Shown: piece by piece, positions 31,486-40,095 of the stretch
How the letters are laid out: every line of letters starts with the position of its first letter
How positions within the stretch are numbered: position 1 is the stretch's first letter
Assembly: GCF_001625365.1 (NCBI RefSeq)
Contig: NZ_LJJF01000001.1
Coordinates: 7,117,501 to 7,181,500, forward strand
Direction: 5' to 3'
Source: Streptomyces sp. MJM8645
GTDB lineage: Bacteria > Actinomycetota > Actinomycetes > Streptomycetales > Streptomycetaceae
DNA length: 64,000 nt
Notes under the pieces: generated by a model
Database searches by the model: none
Seen by the model: only the letters and a program-made list of their open reading frames with translations
Told to the model about the DNA's origin: nothing
Position numbers and translations under genes: made by a program

Positions 31486-32583
31486 TCACCACGGCGGCGG
31501 GTGGACGACCGGGGCGGCCCACGCGGGCGGCTCGGGCACGACGGCCGCCGCGGCGAGCCCGGGGACGACCGCCTGGACGACCCGGGTCGGCGGCCCGTTC
31601 CCGCTCCCGCTCCACGCCCTCGGCGCGGCGCCGAGGCCGGGCACGACGGCGGTGGCCGCGCGCAGCTCGGCGACGAACTGCAGGCAGCTGGCGTAGCGGT
31701 CCTGGGGGGCCTTGGCGAGCGCCCGGGCGACCGCCGCCCCGACGGCGGCGGGCAGGTCGGGGCGGTGGTCGCGCAACGCGGGCGGCGGGTCGTTGAGGTG
31801 CGCCCAGAGCAGTGCCACGTCGCTCTCCCGGCGGAACGGCGGGGCGCCCGCGAGCATCTCGAAGACCACGCAGCCGAGGCCGTACTGGTCGCAGCGCCCG
31901 TCCAGCGGCTTGCCGGAGATCTGCTCGGGCGCGGCGTAGTCCAGCGTTCCGACGATCTGGCCGACGCTGGTCAGGCCGCTCAGCGAGAGGGACTTCTTGG
32001 TGAGGCCGAAGTCCGCCAGGTACAGGTGTTCGGGGTGCTCGCTGTCCGTCCCGGCGGCGACCAGCACGTTGCCGGGCTTGACGTCCCGGTGGACCAGGTC
32101 GTGGTCGTGCGCGGCGTCGAGCGCGGAGGCGATCTGCAGGGCCAGCTGGGCGGTCCGCTCGGCCGAGAAGGGGCCGCCCCGGTTCATCAGCCCGCGCAGG
32201 TCGCCGCCCTCGACGTAGCGCATCGCGATGAACAGGATGCCGTCGTGCTCGCCGGCCTCGAACACCGGGATGATGTGCGGGTGGTCGATCGCGGCGGCGG
32301 CCTCGGACTCGTGCATGAAGCGCTGCCGGAACACCTCGTTGCGGGCCAGTTCGGGGGCGAGCAGTTTGACCGCGACGGTCCGGCCGAGCCGCAGGTCCTT
32401 GGCCCGGTACACCACGGCCATGCCGCCGCGGCCGATCTCGCGCTCCAGCCGGTAGCCGGCGATCCGGCGCCCGACCATGCCGGCCGGCAGGCCGGGTGCG
32501 GACGGCCGGTCGGGGTGGTCGAGCTGGTCGGACTTATCGGCATGGTCAGGGTGGTCTTCGGGCACCCGTTCGGCCGGGGTCAC
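31486..32583 (-). CDS. Ser/Thr protein kinase (PknB-like, no transmembrane segment)
   Basis: 365 aa. GTG 32583 overlaps the stop of the upstream gene (GTGA), so it is translationally coupled. The kinase domain is complete: GYRLEREIGRGGMAVVYRA (glycine loop), VAVKLL (Lys), HRDVKPGNVLV (catalytic loop), DFGLTKK (DFG) and GTLDYAAPEQ (activation loop/APE). A Pro/Ala/Val-rich tail follows, with no membrane helix and no PASTA domain, so the kinase is probably soluble or tethered by partners. Upstream lies an SH3-like protein and an FHA-domain ABC transporter, a natural phospho-Thr reader for this kinase. Confidence 0.92.
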   Translation of the reverse strand: MTPAERVPEDHPDHADKSDQLDHPDRPSAPGLPAGMVGRRIAGYRLEREIGRGGMAVVYRAKDLRLGRTVAVKLLAPELARNEVFRQRFMHESEAAAAIDHPHIIPVFEAGEHDGILFIAMRYVEGGDLRGLMNRGGPFSAERTAQLALQIASALDAAHDHDLVHRDVKPGNVLVAAGTDSEHPEHLYLADFGLTKKSLSLSGLTSVGQIVGTLDYAAPEQISGKPLDGRCDQYGLGCVVFEMLAGAPPFRRESDVALLWAHLNDPPPALRDHRPDLPAAVGAAVARALAKAPQDRYASCLQFVAELRAATAVVPGLGAAPRAWSGSGNGPPTRVVQAVVPGLAAAAVVPEPPAWAAPVVHPPPW

Positions 32584-33170
32584 CGCGCGCCCGGCCGGGT
32601 GGGGGCGTACGGAGCGGGCGCGGGCCCCGGCGGGGTGGCGGGGGCGGGCGACGGCGTGGGGGACGGTGTGGGCGACGACCCGGGCACCGGCCGGTCGGTG
32701 GCCGCGTACGTCTGGAGCTGGAGCCCGTCGCAGTAGCACCAGCGGTCGCGCACCGGGTCGAACACCCAGAGCGCCTCGGCGTCCACGACCAGGCCGATCC
32801 GCAGGCCACGGGTCCGCTCCCGGAAGGCCTCCAGGTCCAGGGCGCCCGCCGCGAGGTCCTCCAGCAGGGCCCGGTAGCGGGCCACCGCGGCCTCGGCCTC
32901 CACGAGCGCCGGGCGCGGGTCCGCCGTCCGGGCGGGCGGGCCCCCGGCGGTGGGCGGCGGCTCCGGGAGGGCGACCAGCAGACGGCCGTCGACCCAGGCC
33001 GTCCAGCCGTTGGAGCAGAGGATCTGCGCCCAGTCGCCCTGCCGGGCGACCACCCGCACCGGCAGCAGCGCGTCCAGCCGGGTGGCGGGCCGGGCCGGGT
33101 CCGGGGCCGCCCAGGTGGCCATCCCGGCCGGTGGGGCGACGTGGGTGGGGCGGAACGCGAACTCGTCCAT
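32580..33170 (-). CDS. SH3-like domain protein coupled to the kinase
   Basis: 196 aa from ATG 33170. Residues about 18-65 form an SH3-type beta pattern (GMATWAAPDPARPATRLDALLPVRVVARQGDWAQILCSNGWTAWVDGRLLV). A helical middle (RPALVEAEAAVARYRALLEDLAAGALDLEAFRERTRGLRIGLVVD) leads to an acid/aromatic box (ALWVFDPVRDRWCYCDG), then a Pro/Ser/Thr tail. It may sense ligands or bind proline-rich segments of the kinase and transporter. It lies between the FHA-ABC gene and the kinase on the same strand, with a 4-base overlap to the kinase. Confidence 0.65.
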   Translation of the reverse strand: MDEFAFRPTHVAPPAGMATWAAPDPARPATRLDALLPVRVVARQGDWAQILCSNGWTAWVDGRLLVALPEPPPTAGGPPARTADPRPALVEAEAAVARYRALLEDLAAGALDLEAFRERTRGLRIGLVVDAEALWVFDPVRDRWCYCDGLQLQTYAATDRPVPGSSPTPSPTPSPAPATPPGPAPAPYAPTRPGAR

Positions 33171-33299
33171 GGGCGGCTACATTTCCTCCGCCGCGCGAGC
33201 CCGCGGCTGCGCGCGGTCATAGCGATGGGACTCGCACCACAGGTCGCTTCCCACTGTACCGGCGGTGGTCGGCCGGGGCCCGGGGTCGCCCTTCGAGGC

Positions 33300-35702
33300 T
33301 CAGCGCCGCATGATCGCGGGCTCGTGCCGCCGCAGCAGGGCCAGCACCAGCAGCCCGTACGCGACCGCGAGGCCGGGCAGCACCGCGATGTCGAACAGCC
33401 AGCCGGCGCGCTCGTGGCGGAACATCGGGTCGGCGGTGATCGCGGTCGGGAAGATGCCGTGCAGCTCGACGGTGCGGGCCATCGCGGCCATGCCCCAGCG
33501 GGACGGGATCAGCCAGGCGAACTGCTCCAGCCCGGGTACGCCGTGCAGCTTGAGCATCAGGCCGCTGAAGACGATCTGCACCACCGAGAGGAGCACCAGC
33601 AGCGGCATGGTGGCCTCCTCCTTGTCCACGATCGCCGAGACCACCAGGCCGAGCATCATCGCCGAGAACGCCAGCAGCGCGACCGCGATGATCAGTTCGG
33701 GCAGCTGCGGCATCACCACCCCGGTCGGCACCGCCCAGGAGAGGTCCACCCCGGCCAGGCCGACCACGGTCAGCACGGCGGCCTGGGCGACCGTGACCGT
33801 GCCGAGCACCACCACCTTGGAGACCAGGTACGCCGATCTGGACAGTCCGACCACGCGCTCGCGGCGGTAGATCGCCCGCTCCTTGACCACCTCGCGCACC
33901 GAGTTGGCGGCGCCGGTCAGCAGGCCGCCGATGCACAGCGTGAGCAGGCAGTTCACGGCGTTGTCGGGGGTGAGCCGGGAGCCGGCCATCACCCGGCACA
34001 TCAGGCCGATCACGAAGGGCAGCACCACCATGATGGTCAGGAACAGCCGGTCGGCGGCGAGCACCGCGGTGTACCGGCGCACCAGGGTGCCCAGCTGGGA
34101 GAACCAGCCCTGCGGCTTCTCCCAGCCGATCGGGTCCCGCCCGGCCGCCGGTGCCTGCGCCGGCCCCGCCGCCTCCGGCGCTCCCGATGCCGCGGCCGGC
34201 GCTCCCGGCACCGCGGCCGGCGTCAGGGACACCGCCTCGGCGGCGACGTACCGCTCGTACTGCGGGGAGGAGCGGAAGCGGCGCTGCCAGGCCTCGTGGT
34301 CCTCGCTCTCGAAGGCCTCGAAGGCCTCCGGCCACTCCGCGAAGCCGAAGAACGCCAGCGCCTCGCCCGGCGGGCCGTAGTAGGCCGTCCGGCCGCCGGG
34401 GGCGAGCACCAGCAGGCGGTCGCACACGTTCAGGCTCAGCACGCTGTGCGTCACCACGACCACCGTCCGGCCGTCGTCGGCCAGCCCGCGCAGCATGTGC
34501 ATCACCGAGCGCTCCATGCCCGGGTCCAGACCGGAGGTCGGCTCGTCGAGGAATAGCAGCGAGGGCTTGGTGAGCAGCTCCAGTGCGACGCTGACCCGCT
34601 TGCGCTGGCCGCCGGAGAGGCTGCCGATCACCTGGTCGGCCCGGCAGGCCAGGCCCAGCTCGTGGACCACCTCGACGACCCGGGCCTCCCGCTCGTGCTT
34701 CGCGGTGTCGCCGGGGAAGCGCAGTTCGGCGGCGTAGCCGAGCGCGCGGCGGACGGTGAGCTGGGTGTGCAGGATGTCGTCCTGCGGCACCAGGCCGATC
34801 CGGCGGCGCAGTTCGGCGTAGTCGCGGTAGAGGTCGCGCCCGTCGTACAGCACGGTGCCCTCGTCGGCGGGGCGCAGCCCGGTCAGGGCGTTGAGCAGGG
34901 TGGACTTGCCGGCGCCGCTCGGGCCGGCCACCGCCAGCAGCGCCTTCTCGGCGAGCGGGAAGCTGACGTCGTCCAGCAGCACCCGGTGGTCGGAGCCGAC
35001 CCGGACCACCAGGTGCCGTACGTCCAGGGAGATCTCGCCGGTGTCGGTGTACTCGACCAGGTGGTCGTCGGCGAGGCAGAGCGCGGAGTGGCCGATGCCG
35101 ACGATGTCGGCCGGGCCGACCGGCGCCCGCTGCACCGGGCGGCCGTTGTGGTAGGTGCCGTTGTGGCTGTCCAGGTCGACGATCTCGTGGCCGCCGCCGG
35201 GCAGTTCGCGCAGTTCGGCGTGGTGGCGGGAGACCACCAGGTCGTCCAGGACCAGGTCGTTGTCGTGCGAGCGGCCGATCCGGACCGTGCGGCCGGGCAG
35301 CTGGAGCACCGAGCTGGGGCTGCGGAAGGTGCCGGAGGCCTGCGGGGCGAGCAGGGAGGGCCGCTCGCCGGGGTCGGGGCGGGGCAGGCCGGCGAAGGTC
35401 GCGGACGGGCCGTCGGCCGGGTCGCCGAAGCGCAGCCGGGTGCCGGGGCCGATGTCCTCGCGGTCGACCCGGTGGCCCTGGTCGTAGGTGCCGTTGGTGC
35501 TGCCGACGTCCTCCAGTAGCCAGTGCCCGTCGGTGGCCCGCAGCACGGCGTGGTGCCAGGAGACCCGGGGGTCGTCCAGGACGATCTCGCTGGTCGGGTC
35601 GCGGCCGAGGTGGTAGGCCAGGGCCGGGTCGATCAGCAGCGACCCGGTGTCGGTGACCAGGACGAGGGGCGGCGCGGTGGGTGCGCCCGGGCGCTCTCCC
35701 AT
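33300..35702 (-). CDS. ABCG-like transporter with two FHA domains
   Basis: About 800 aa. ATG 35702 is probably leaderless: TAGAAT (35715-35710) is a perfect -10 seven nt upstream. The order is FHA1 (HLGRDPTSEIVLDDPRVSWHHAVL, VGSTNGTY), FHA2 (RIGRSHDNDLVLDDLVVSRHHAEL, DSHNGTYHNG), an ATPase domain (GPSGAGKST, SLSGGQRKRVSVALELL, LLFLDEPTSGLDP), an Ala/Pro linker, then an ABC-2 permease with six hydrophobic segments (LFLTIMVVLPFVIGL and others). FHA domains bind phospho-Thr, so the neighbouring Ser/Thr kinase probably controls export. Such fused FHA-ABC half-transporters occur in mycobacteria (Rv1747) and streptomycetes. Substrate unknown. Confidence 0.93.
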   Translation of the reverse strand: MGERPGAPTAPPLVLVTDTGSLLIDPALAYHLGRDPTSEIVLDDPRVSWHHAVLRATDGHWLLEDVGSTNGTYDQGHRVDREDIGPGTRLRFGDPADGPSATFAGLPRPDPGERPSLLAPQASGTFRSPSSVLQLPGRTVRIGRSHDNDLVLDDLVVSRHHAELRELPGGGHEIVDLDSHNGTYHNGRPVQRAPVGPADIVGIGHSALCLADDHLVEYTDTGEISLDVRHLVVRVGSDHRVLLDDVSFPLAEKALLAVAGPSGAGKSTLLNALTGLRPADEGTVLYDGRDLYRDYAELRRRIGLVPQDDILHTQLTVRRALGYAAELRFPGDTAKHEREARVVEVVHELGLACRADQVIGSLSGGQRKRVSVALELLTKPSLLFLDEPTSGLDPGMERSVMHMLRGLADDGRTVVVVTHSVLSLNVCDRLLVLAPGGRTAYYGPPGEALAFFGFAEWPEAFEAFESEDHEAWQRRFRSSPQYERYVAAEAVSLTPAAVPGAPAAASGAPEAAGPAQAPAAGRDPIGWEKPQGWFSQLGTLVRRYTAVLAADRLFLTIMVVLPFVIGLMCRVMAGSRLTPDNAVNCLLTLCIGGLLTGAANSVREVVKERAIYRRERVVGLSRSAYLVSKVVVLGTVTVAQAAVLTVVGLAGVDLSWAVPTGVVMPQLPELIIAVALLAFSAMMLGLVVSAIVDKEEATMPLLVLLSVVQIVFSGLMLKLHGVPGLEQFAWLIPSRWGMAAMARTVELHGIFPTAITADPMFRHERAGWLFDIAVLPGLAVAYGLLVLALLRRHEPAIMRR

Positions 35703-35752
35703 GCTGGGCATTCTATCGCCGCAGCAGTCCAGCGGCCTTTCCGGATCCCGGG

Positions 35753-35789
35753 ATTGGACTGGACCACTGTGACGGCGCGGCACTATCGT
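35753..35789 (+). promoter_or_regulatory. dre-like operator and promoter of the acyltransferase gene
   Basis: ATTGGACTGGACCACT (35753-35768) matches 13 of 16 bases of the DasR-responsive element ACTGGTCTAGACCACT. TATCGT (35784-35789) is a TAnnnT -10, and its -35 position falls on the right half of the palindrome. It is also near the divergent FHA-ABC promoter. The consensus is recalled from the literature; binding is inferred. Confidence 0.6.
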
Positions 35790-35835
35790 TCGGCGTGCCC
35801 GCACGCCACCCGCAGAACAACCGGGGACGGAACGC

Positions 35836-37188
35836 ATGAACAGTTGGCCGGTGTTGCGAAGATCCCGGACTGTCAGGGCCGGCCGCGCCCCCGGAACGGT
35901 GCTGCACTGCGGCCTGATGGACACCATGCTGGCGGACCTCGCCGTCTCGGTCGTGCTCTACTTCGACCAGGCGCTGGACGAGGACCGGCTGGCCGCCGGA
36001 CTGGCCCGCGCACTGGACCGGGTGCCGGTGTTCGCCGGGCGGCTGCGCACCGGTGAGGGAGGCGCCCTCGAAGCGGTCTGCGACGACTCCGGCGTCCCGC
36101 TGGACGTCTACACCGTGGACGGCACGCTCGCCGAGACGATGGGCCGGGTGACGGCCGCCGGCTCCGAACTGGTCGATCCGGTGGACGCCCCGGCCGCGCG
36201 CGGCGGCGGCGTCCCGCTGCTCACCGTCCGGGTCACCCGCACCGGCGACGGCGGGACGGTGCTGGGATGCTCCTGGCACCACGCGATCGGCGATCTGCAC
36301 AGCTTCATGCTGCTGCTGCGGATCTGGTCGGCGGCGGTCGAGGACGAGGAGCTGCCGGAGGCCGAACTGGTCGAAGACCAGGACGAGTTGCTGAACCGAG
36401 TGCTCCCGGCCGAGGACTGCGGACGGCCCGGCTTCCGGGTGCCCTCGACGGCGCAGGCGCAGCTGCTGGCCCGCGAGGTGGCGCTCGGTCCGCGGGCCAA
36501 TCGGACCGTCCAGATCTACTTCGGGGACGCCGAAGTCGAGCGGATGCGCACGGAGTTCAGTGCGACGGCCAGCCGGCGGCTCTCCTCCGGTGACGTGCTC
36601 TGCGCCCATGTCGTCAGCACCATAAGGGAGTTGGACGGCGACAAGGCGGAGCGCTGGCTGACCGTACCGGTCAACGCCCGGCGCTGGCTCGGACTCTCAC
36701 CCGCCCTGGTGGGCAACCTGCTGGGCGACGTCCACGTGTCGCACCGGCCCGAGGGCGGCCCGGCGGCGCTCGCGGGCGCGCTGCGGGTGGCGGTCGAGGA
36801 GTTCCCGGCCGCCCACCTCAACCTGCGTTCCAACCTGGGCTTCCTGGCCTCGCTCGGCCGCTCCCGGCTGCGGGACTGCGTGCCGCTGGGCTTCGACCCG
36901 CAGGAGCGCCGGTTCAGCTTCTCGAACTGGAGCCGGTTCGGGGCCTATCGGGTGAGCTTCCAGGGGCACCGGCCGGTGTTCTTCAGCCCTGCTGCCAACT
37001 ACCCTCTTCCCTGGGTGAGTTGGACGGTCGAGGGGTTCGGCGGCGCCGGCTACCTGACCACCGTGGTGCTGCCGGCCCGGCTCGCCGCCCGGGTGCGGGG
37101 GGCGGAGGGCCGGGCCGCGCTGCACCGCTTCCGGACGGCGGCGGACGAACTGCCCGCGTCGGCCGCCGCCGTCCCGAAGGTGGTCTGA
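35836..37188 (+). CDS. BAHD-type acyltransferase (transferase family PF02458)
   Basis: 450 aa from ATG 35836. The catalytic HxxxD motif is intact (HHAIGD, His about 149, Asp about 153). The second family motif, DFGWG in plants, is represented by SNWSRFGAYRVSF near residue 365. N-terminal LHCGLMDTMLADLAVSVVLYF and the VPVFAGRLR pattern fit the fold. These enzymes move an acyl group from CoA, or a carrier protein, to an alcohol or amine. BAHD enzymes are common in plants and fungi but unusual in bacteria. The dre-like promoter links it to the cluster to its right; a final acylation of the product is inferred. Confidence 0.8.
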   Translation: MNSWPVLRRSRTVRAGRAPGTVLHCGLMDTMLADLAVSVVLYFDQALDEDRLAAGLARALDRVPVFAGRLRTGEGGALEAVCDDSGVPLDVYTVDGTLAETMGRVTAAGSELVDPVDAPAARGGGVPLLTVRVTRTGDGGTVLGCSWHHAIGDLHSFMLLLRIWSAAVEDEELPEAELVEDQDELLNRVLPAEDCGRPGFRVPSTAQAQLLAREVALGPRANRTVQIYFGDAEVERMRTEFSATASRRLSSGDVLCAHVVSTIRELDGDKAERWLTVPVNARRWLGLSPALVGNLLGDVHVSHRPEGGPAALAGALRVAVEEFPAAHLNLRSNLGFLASLGRSRLRDCVPLGFDPQERRFSFSNWSRFGAYRVSFQGHRPVFFSPAANYPLPWVSWTVEGFGGAGYLTTVVLPARLAARVRGAEGRAALHRFRTAADELPASAAAVPKVV

Positions 37189-37237
37189 GCCGCACCGCGT
37201 GTGGCGTGAGGCGCTTGTGAGCCGCGCCCCGGCCGCG

Positions 37238-38026
37238 CTACGCGAAGGCGGCCTCGATCGCCGTCCACAGCTGCACCCGGGCGCGCAGCGCGGTGCGGAC
37301 GGTCTCGGCGCACTCGTCCCACTTGGCCTGGTCGTCGCCGCACAGGTCGATCAGCATCTGCATCGCCATCGGGGTGTGCTGCTCGCCGTCCACCTCGATG
37401 TGCCGGGCCAGGTAGTCCTTGAAGACGGTGAGCACGCCGTCCGGGTCGTCGATGCCGACCACCTGGGCGAACATGTCCGGGATCAGGTCCTCGCGGCCGA
37501 AGGCGAAGGCGGCGGCCCGGCAGTGCACCGGCGCGTTCTCGATGATCGACCAGGTGGTGCCGGTGAAGTCGACGGCGGCCTGCGGCACCGCGGCGGCCTT
37601 CAGCGCCTCCGGGACGGCGGTGCCGGTGCCCAGCAGCCCCAGGAACTCCTCCACCGGGCCCGGGTCGGCGCCGGCCTGCCGCATGCCCTCGACGTACAGC
37701 TCGAAGTGGCTGGTGTAGCCCTCCCCGAGTTCGTCGCTCTCCTCGACCAGCACGATCTCGTTGATCAGCCGGCGGCTGGCGGTCGGCCCGCTCGGGACCC
37801 ACGGGACCTCGACGCTGGTGAGGTCGCGCTGCAGGCTCTTCAGCAGCGACATGAAGTCCCAGACCGCGAAGACGTGGCTGTCCAGGAAGGTGCGGACGCG
37901 CCCGATGCTGGTCAGCCCGCCGTACACGCCATGGCCGACCACCTCGCGGCGCAGCGGGTCGATGGCCTGCTGGAGGCTGGTCAGGCCGGGGTGCGAACGG
38001 TCCCAGTGGTAGCGGTTGGTGGACAA
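37238..38026 (-). CDS. DUF3050 protein (heme-oxygenase-like fold)
   Basis: 262 aa. TTG 38026 has AGAAGGAG 5 nt upstream. Characteristic motifs: HPGLTSLQQAIDPLRREVVGHGVYGGLTSIGRVRTFLDSHVFAVWDFMSLLK, LINEIVLVEESDE, YTSHFELYVEGM, and YLARHIEVDGEQHTPMAMQM. Several conserved His/Glu/Asp residues (SHVFAVWDFM, EESDE, SHFELY, RHIEVDGEQH) could bind iron, as in heme-oxygenase-like diiron oxidases. DUF3050 has no assigned reaction. It is the last gene of the long leftward biosynthetic operon, so an oxidative tailoring step is a reasonable guess. Confidence 0.82.
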   Translation of the reverse strand: MSTNRYHWDRSHPGLTSLQQAIDPLRREVVGHGVYGGLTSIGRVRTFLDSHVFAVWDFMSLLKSLQRDLTSVEVPWVPSGPTASRRLINEIVLVEESDELGEGYTSHFELYVEGMRQAGADPGPVEEFLGLLGTGTAVPEALKAAAVPQAAVDFTGTTWSIIENAPVHCRAAAFAFGREDLIPDMFAQVVGIDDPDGVLTVFKDYLARHIEVDGEQHTPMAMQMLIDLCGDDQAKWDECAETVRTALRARVQLWTAIEAAFA

Positions 38027-38059
38027 GGCGGCTCCTTCTGCTCGGGGGTCTCAGGGGTC

Positions 38060-39028
38060 TCAGGGGTGCTTGAGGACGGCGTGCAGGGCGTGGCGCAGCT
38101 GCTCGCGGCCGGGCTGCAGGGCGCGGTCGAGGGCGGGGGCGAACGGTAGGACGGTGCCGTCGGGGCGGGTGACCCGGCGGGGCGGGGCGACCAGGCGCAT
38201 CTCCTCGGCGGCGGTGGCCAGCACCTCCGCGGCGAAGCCGCAGCTGCGGTTGGAGTCGTCGAAGACGACCAGCCGGCCGGTGCGTTCCAGCGAGGCGGCG
38301 AGCGCGGCCCAATCCATGGGGTACAGCGTGCGGGGGTCGAGGACTTCGACCGAGATGTCCTCGGCGACCTCGTCCGCCACGGCGAGCGCGTCGTGCACCA
38401 GGTGTCCGACGGCGACCACGGTGACGTCGGTGCCGGGGCGGTGGATCCGGGCCCGGCCGAGCGGGATCGGCGCGAGGTCCCAGGTGACGGTCTCGCGCAC
38501 CGGGAGGGCGGCGGCGGGCGCGAACACCACGACCGGATCCGGGTCGCGGATCGCCGAGCGCAGCAGCCCGTAGGCGTCGGTCGGGGTGGCGGGCACCACG
38601 GTCTTCACCCCGGCGTGCGCGAACAGGCTGTACGGGTGGTCGGAGTGCTGCCCGGCCCAGCCGTCCCGGGAGCCCGAGCCGGGCACCAGGCAGGTCAGCG
38701 GGACGCTCGCCTGCCCGCCGGTCATCAGCGAGAACTTGTGCGCCTGGTTGACGAGTTGCTCGAAGACCAGGAACAGCAGCGAGGGGATCTGGAACTCCAG
38801 CACCGGGCGCCGCCCGGCGAGCGCCGCGCCGATCGCCATGGCGGTGAAGGCCTGTTCGGACAGCGGGGTGTCGACGATCCGCTCGGGCCCGAAGCGGTCC
38901 AGCAGGCCGAGCGTCGGGCCGGCCATCCCGGCGCCGATGTCCTCGCCGAAGACGCAGACCGCCGGGTCGTCGGCGAGTTCGTCGGCGATCGCCCGGTTGA
39001 GGGCCTTGGTGTACGAGAGCCTGGTCAT
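38060..39028 (-). CDS. Pyruvate-dehydrogenase-like E1 beta subunit
   Basis: 322 aa. ATG 39028 overlaps the stop of E1 alpha (ATGA). Family motifs: LNRAIADELADDPAVCVFGEDIG, DTPLSEQAFTAMAIGAALAGRRPVLEFQIPSLLF, GWAGQHSDHPYSLFAHAGVKTVVPATPTDAYGLL, and DLRTLYPMDWAAL-type DPRTLYPMD. With E1 alpha it forms a TPP-dependent 2-oxoacid decarboxylase/dehydrogenase. No E2 or E3 gene is present in the window, as in the PglB/PglC pair of phenylglycine biosynthesis. Its position among aryl-oxoacid genes suggests 4-hydroxyphenylpyruvate or 4-hydroxybenzoylformate as substrate. Confidence 0.9.
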   Translation of the reverse strand: MTRLSYTKALNRAIADELADDPAVCVFGEDIGAGMAGPTLGLLDRFGPERIVDTPLSEQAFTAMAIGAALAGRRPVLEFQIPSLLFLVFEQLVNQAHKFSLMTGGQASVPLTCLVPGSGSRDGWAGQHSDHPYSLFAHAGVKTVVPATPTDAYGLLRSAIRDPDPVVVFAPAAALPVRETVTWDLAPIPLGRARIHRPGTDVTVVAVGHLVHDALAVADEVAEDISVEVLDPRTLYPMDWAALAASLERTGRLVVFDDSNRSCGFAAEVLATAAEEMRLVAPPRRVTRPDGTVLPFAPALDRALQPGREQLRHALHAVLKHP

Positions 39029-40095
39029 GCCACCGCCCCGGCTCGGGGCCGCAGGCCGTCGGCGTACAGGTGGTCCGACGCGCCGGCCGGGTCGGGGTGT
39101 TCGGAGGCGAGGGCGAACTCCTCGGCGGCGGCGAGCTGGCGGGCCACCGCGTCGTCGACTTCGGCGACGGCCGGCTGCTCCAGCTGGGCGGCGGCCCGGG
39201 GGAGCGGGTCGCGGGCGCGCCAGGCCTCGACCTCCTCGGGGGTGCGGTAGTGCAGTTTCATCCGGCGTTCCATGGTGTGGTGGCCCTCGTAGCGGTAGGT
39301 GCGGCATTCCAGGAAGCCGGGGCCGCCGCCGGACCGGGCCCGTTCCACCGCGCGCAGGGCGGCGGCGCGGACGGCCTCGGTGTCCATGCCGTCCACCTCC
39401 TCGGCGGGGATGCCGAAGGCGGCCGCCCGCCCGGTCGCGCTGCCCGCGACCGCGGTGGCGGCGGGCAGGGTGGTGGCGTAGCCGTTGTTCTCGCAGACGA
39501 ACACCACCGGAAGCTGCCACATCGCGGCGAGGTTGAACGACTCCAGCAGCACGCCCTGGTTGAGCGCGCCGTCGCCGAAGAAGGCCACCGCGACCCGGCC
39601 GTCCCCGGCCTGCCGGGCGGCCCAGGCGGCGCCGACCGCGATCGGGGCGCCGGCGCCGACGATGCCGTTGGCGCCGAGGATGCCCAGCGAGAGGTCGGCG
39701 GCGTGCATCGAGCCGCCCCGGCCGCCGTTCAACCCGTCGACGCGGCCGGCGAGTTCGGCGAGCAGCCGGTGCGGTGCGGCGCCCCGGGCGAGCACGTGGC
39801 CGTGGCCGCGGTGGGTGCTGGTGAGCCGGTCGGCGGGGCCGAGTGCCGAGCAGACGCCGACCGCGACGGCCTCCTGGCCGATGTACGGGTGGATGCCGCC
39901 GGGGATCGCGCTGGCCTTCACCAGGCCGAGCGCCAGCTCCTCGAAGCCGCGGATCAGCCGCAGCATCCGGTAGCGCTCGGCTGGCGTGTCCAGCGGCGCG
40001 GTGCCGGGAACCGCGGTGCCGGGAGCAGTGGTGCCGGGAACCGCGGTACCGGGAGCCGCGGTGCCGGGGGGCACGGTCGCCGGGGGAGCCGTCAC
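39025..40095 (-). CDS. Pyruvate-dehydrogenase-like E1 alpha subunit
   Basis: 356 aa. GTG 40095 overlaps the stop of the dioxygenase gene (GTGA). The TPP motif is complete: GDGALNQG followed about 25 residues later by ENN. Other motifs: IHPYIGQEAVAVG, STHRGHGHVLARG, GRGGSMHAAD, GANGIVGAGAPIAVGAA, and CRTYRYEGHHTME. The first 35 residues are a low-complexity GTAVPGTTAPG repeat not found in housekeeping E1 alpha and likely dispensable. Stoichiometric coupling to E1 beta is implied by the overlap. The acyl acceptor (CoA, ACP or none) is not evident. Confidence 0.9.
   Translation of the reverse strand: MTAPPATVPPGTAAPGTAVPGTTAPGTAVPGTAPLDTPAERYRMLRLIRGFEELALGLVKASAIPGGIHPYIGQEAVAVGVCSALGPADRLTSTHRGHGHVLARGAAPHRLLAELAGRVDGLNGGRGGSMHAADLSLGILGANGIVGAGAPIAVGAAWAARQAGDGRVAVAFFGDGALNQGVLLESFNLAAMWQLPVVFVCENNGYATTLPAATAVAGSATGRAAAFGIPAEEVDGMDTEAVRAAALRAVERARSGGGPGFLECRTYRYEGHHTMERRMKLHYRTPEEVEAWRARDPLPRAAAQLEQPAVAEVDDAVARQLAAAEEFALASEHPDPAGASDHLYADGLRPRAGAVA

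Noticed and set aside
33171..33299. tRNA or small RNA between the SH3-like and FHA-ABC genes
   Set aside because: No cloverleaf arms or conserved tRNA bases; no tRNA was found anywhere in the window.
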